Assembly (NCBI GenBank): GCA_002424865.1
Contig: DILC01000061.1
Coordinates: forward strand, 18,399-26,849
DNA: 8,451 nt
Reading direction: 5' to 3'
DNA from: Rhodocyclaceae bacterium UBA5602
Lineage (GTDB): Bacteria > Pseudomonadota > Gammaproteobacteria > Burkholderiales > Rhodocyclaceae
Shown here: positions 7,403-8,451 of the stretch, piece after piece
Layout of the letters: each line of letters opens with the position of its first letter
Numbering within the stretch: the stretch's first letter is position 1
Made by a program: the position numbers and the translations under genes
The notes under the pieces: model-generated
What the model was told of the DNA's origin: nothing
The model's input: only the letters and a program-made list of their open reading frames with translations
The model's database searches: none

Positions 7403-7481
7403 GGCGCAGCGTAGCGGATGGGCGGGCGGGTTTATGTGCCAGCCCCCCATGTGCCAGCCCTTGGCGCAACGCAGTGGATGG
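7403..7481. repeat. Nested imperfect direct repeats
   Basis: GGCGCAGCGTAGCGGATGG (7403-7421) recurs as GGCGCAACGCAGTGGATGG (7463-7481) exactly 60 bp away, with 16 of 19 bases identical and all three differences transitions. Between them, ATGTGCCAGCCC occurs twice (7434-7445 and 7449-7460) with a 15-bp period. The GCGCAGCGTAGCGGATGG core resembles dispersed intergenic repeats known from several proteobacteria, but I cannot name a family. This could be the remains of one such element duplicated in place. Confidence 0.6.
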
Positions 7482-7518
7482 ATTTCATGATCCGTGGCGA
7501 CCCATCGGAGCGATGCGC

Positions 7519-7552
7519 GTTATTGCAGGACAACATGCCGCCGCGCAATAGC
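7519..7552. promoter_or_regulatory. Inverted repeat upstream of the FAD oxidase gene
   Basis: GTTATTGC (7519-7526) and GCAATAGC (7545-7552) form an 8-bp inverted repeat with one G-T wobble and an 18-nt spacer. TAAAAT at 7554-7559, a -10-like box, follows immediately, about 30 bp before the ATG. No good -35 box lies at 16-18 bp from it. The layout could suit an operator for the + strand gene, but this is weak evidence and may be chance. Confidence 0.25.
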
Positions 7553-7589
7553 CTAAAATAAACCTTTGATCACTGCGCTCCATCAGACC

Positions 7590-8451
7590 ATGAACGCACG
7601 CCTGCGCGAAATCCCGTATAACTACACCTCGTTTTCCGACCGCGAAATCACCCTGCGCCTGCTGGATGAAGCCTCATGGGAAACCTTGACCGAACTGCGT
7701 ACTGAACGCATTACCGGGCGCTCTGCGCGCATGCTGTATGAGGTGCTGGGCGATATTTGGGTGGTGCGCCGCAACCCGTACCTGGAAGATGATTTGCTGT
7801 CCAACGCCAAGCGCCGTCGTGCGCTGGTGGGCGCCTTGCGCCATCGCTTGAAGGAAATTGACCTGCGCCGCGCCGGCAACGGGCGGGTGGCGCAGTTGCT
7901 CACCGCAGCGGACGTGGCCGTGCGCGACTTTGAGCAATGGTTTGACGGCACCGCCAAGCTGCGCAAAAAAATCCTCAAGCGCCTGTTGCCCCATACCCGC
8001 CGCGACAATATCGCGTTTGACGGCTTGGCGCGCGTCTCGCACGTCACCGACGCCACCGACTGGCGCGTTGAATTCCCGTTCGTCGTCCTAAAGCCCGATA
8101 CGGAAGAAGAAATTGCCGCGCTGGTGCAAGGCTGCATTGAACTGGAACTCACCATCATCCCGCGTGGCGGCGGCACAGGTTACACCGGGGGCGCCGTGCC
8201 GCTGGACGCGCATTCGGTGGTCATCAACACGGAAAAACTGATCAACATGGGCCCGGTGCAATACCAGCGCCTGCCCGGCCTGACCGGCAAGAACGCGCAG
8301 GATTACGCCACGGTGCGCACCGGCGCAGGGGTGGTCACGCGCCGCGTGATGGATTTGGCCGATGACGCAGGGCTGGTCTTCGCGTGCGACCCGACATCCG
8401 CCGATGCGTCATGCGTGGGCGGCAATATCGCCATGAACGCGGGCGGCAAAA
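7590..8451 (+). CDS. FAD/FMN-binding oxidoreductase (DUF3683 type), N-terminal part
   Basis: The frame is open from ATG 7590 to the window end, giving 287 codons of a gene that continues beyond it. The N-terminus ([20 protein letters not shown]) and the following basic region (about 1-160) match what I know as the DUF3683 domain. This domain precedes an FAD-binding-4 domain in very large oxidoreductases (well over 1,000 residues), common in betaproteobacteria, that also carry lactate/glycolate-oxidase-like and Fe-S modules. The FAD domain begins near residue 165 ([12 protein letters not shown]). It shows [15 protein letters not shown] (192-206) for pyrophosphate binding and then [20 protein letters not shown] near the edge, both typical of the D-lactate dehydrogenase/GlcD family. 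It probably oxidises a 2-hydroxy acid, passing electrons to the respiratory chain; the substrate is unknown. The start lacks a strong ribosome binding site, but an in-frame TAA at 7554-7556 limits extension and 7590 is the first ATG. Confidence 0.88.
   Translation, partial: MNARLREIPYNYTSFSDREITLRLLDEASWETLTELRTERITGRSARMLYEVLGDIWVVRRNPYLEDDLLSNAKRRRALVGALRHRLKEIDLRRAGNGRVAQLLTAADVAVRDFEQWFDGTAKLRKKILKRLLPHTRRDNIAFDGLARVSHVTDATDWRVEFPFVVLKPDTEEEIAALVQGCIELELTIIPRGGGTGYTGGAVPLDAHSVVINTEKLINMGPVQYQRLPGLTGKNAQDYATVRTGAGVVTRRVMDLADDAGLVFACDPTSADASCVGGNIAMNAGGK

Larger units (their letters stand above)
7234..7589. other. Divergent intergenic region between the MATE and FAD oxidase genes
   Basis: No convincing gene is present in these 356 bp. 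Short frames on both strands lack ribosome binding sites and family resemblance, and 7234-7350 is merely an in-frame Arg-rich extension of the MATE frame. The region must hold the start signals for both flanking genes. It contains a pair of degenerate 19-bp repeats, a 12-bp direct repeat and a small inverted repeat, listed separately. No strong sigma-70 promoter with both boxes at proper spacing was found. Confidence 0.6.

Noticed and set aside
7622..8176. A 184-codon - strand frame opposite the FAD oxidase.
   Set aside because: Ser/Arg-rich shadow; the + strand frame is open to the window end and matches the DUF3683/FAD family.

Overview
The window is GC-rich bacterial chromosome, most likely from a betaproteobacterium. 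The HslV N-terminus ([14 protein letters not shown]), the hslV-hslU order and the start of a large DUF3683-type FAD oxidoreductase are the forms I associate with that class. A Nitrosomonadales/Gallionellaceae-like host is a guess. No RNA gene, CRISPR array, insertion sequence or integrase was seen.

Layout. The left edge carries the last 86 codons of lysA (diaminopimelate decarboxylase) on the + strand. Seven genes then lie in a row on the - strand, from about 7233 down to 289. In transcription order they are a MATE-family efflux transporter, a small membrane-anchored HxCxxC protein resembling DUF2946, an outer-membrane porin-like beta-barrel with an N-terminal coiled coil, a ZnuA-like zinc/manganese binding protein, a ZnuB-like ABC permease, hslV and hslU. 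At the right edge, on the + strand and divergent from the MATE gene, is the start of a large FAD-linked oxidase that runs off the window. The roughly 356-bp divergent intergenic region (7234-7589) is the only long non-coding stretch and holds short degenerate repeats.

How the genes fit together. The most interesting part is 3018-5820 together with the permease at 2248-3021. An outer-membrane barrel, a periplasmic metal-binding protein and an inner-membrane ABC permease are tightly packed (13-bp gap, then a 4-bp overlap). A small Cys/His protein lies 60 bp upstream of the barrel. Together they look like an envelope-spanning metal (probably zinc) uptake route. No ABC ATPase (ZnuC) and no Zur regulator are encoded in the window, so the ATPase must be supplied from elsewhere or the system works in another way. 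The barrel and the Cys/His protein are the least characterised members and the best candidates for new biology. hslV-hslU encode the ATP-dependent HslVU protease and follow the permease on the same strand after 63 bp; they may have their own promoter or receive read-through. The remaining genes are ordinary housekeeping or transport genes.
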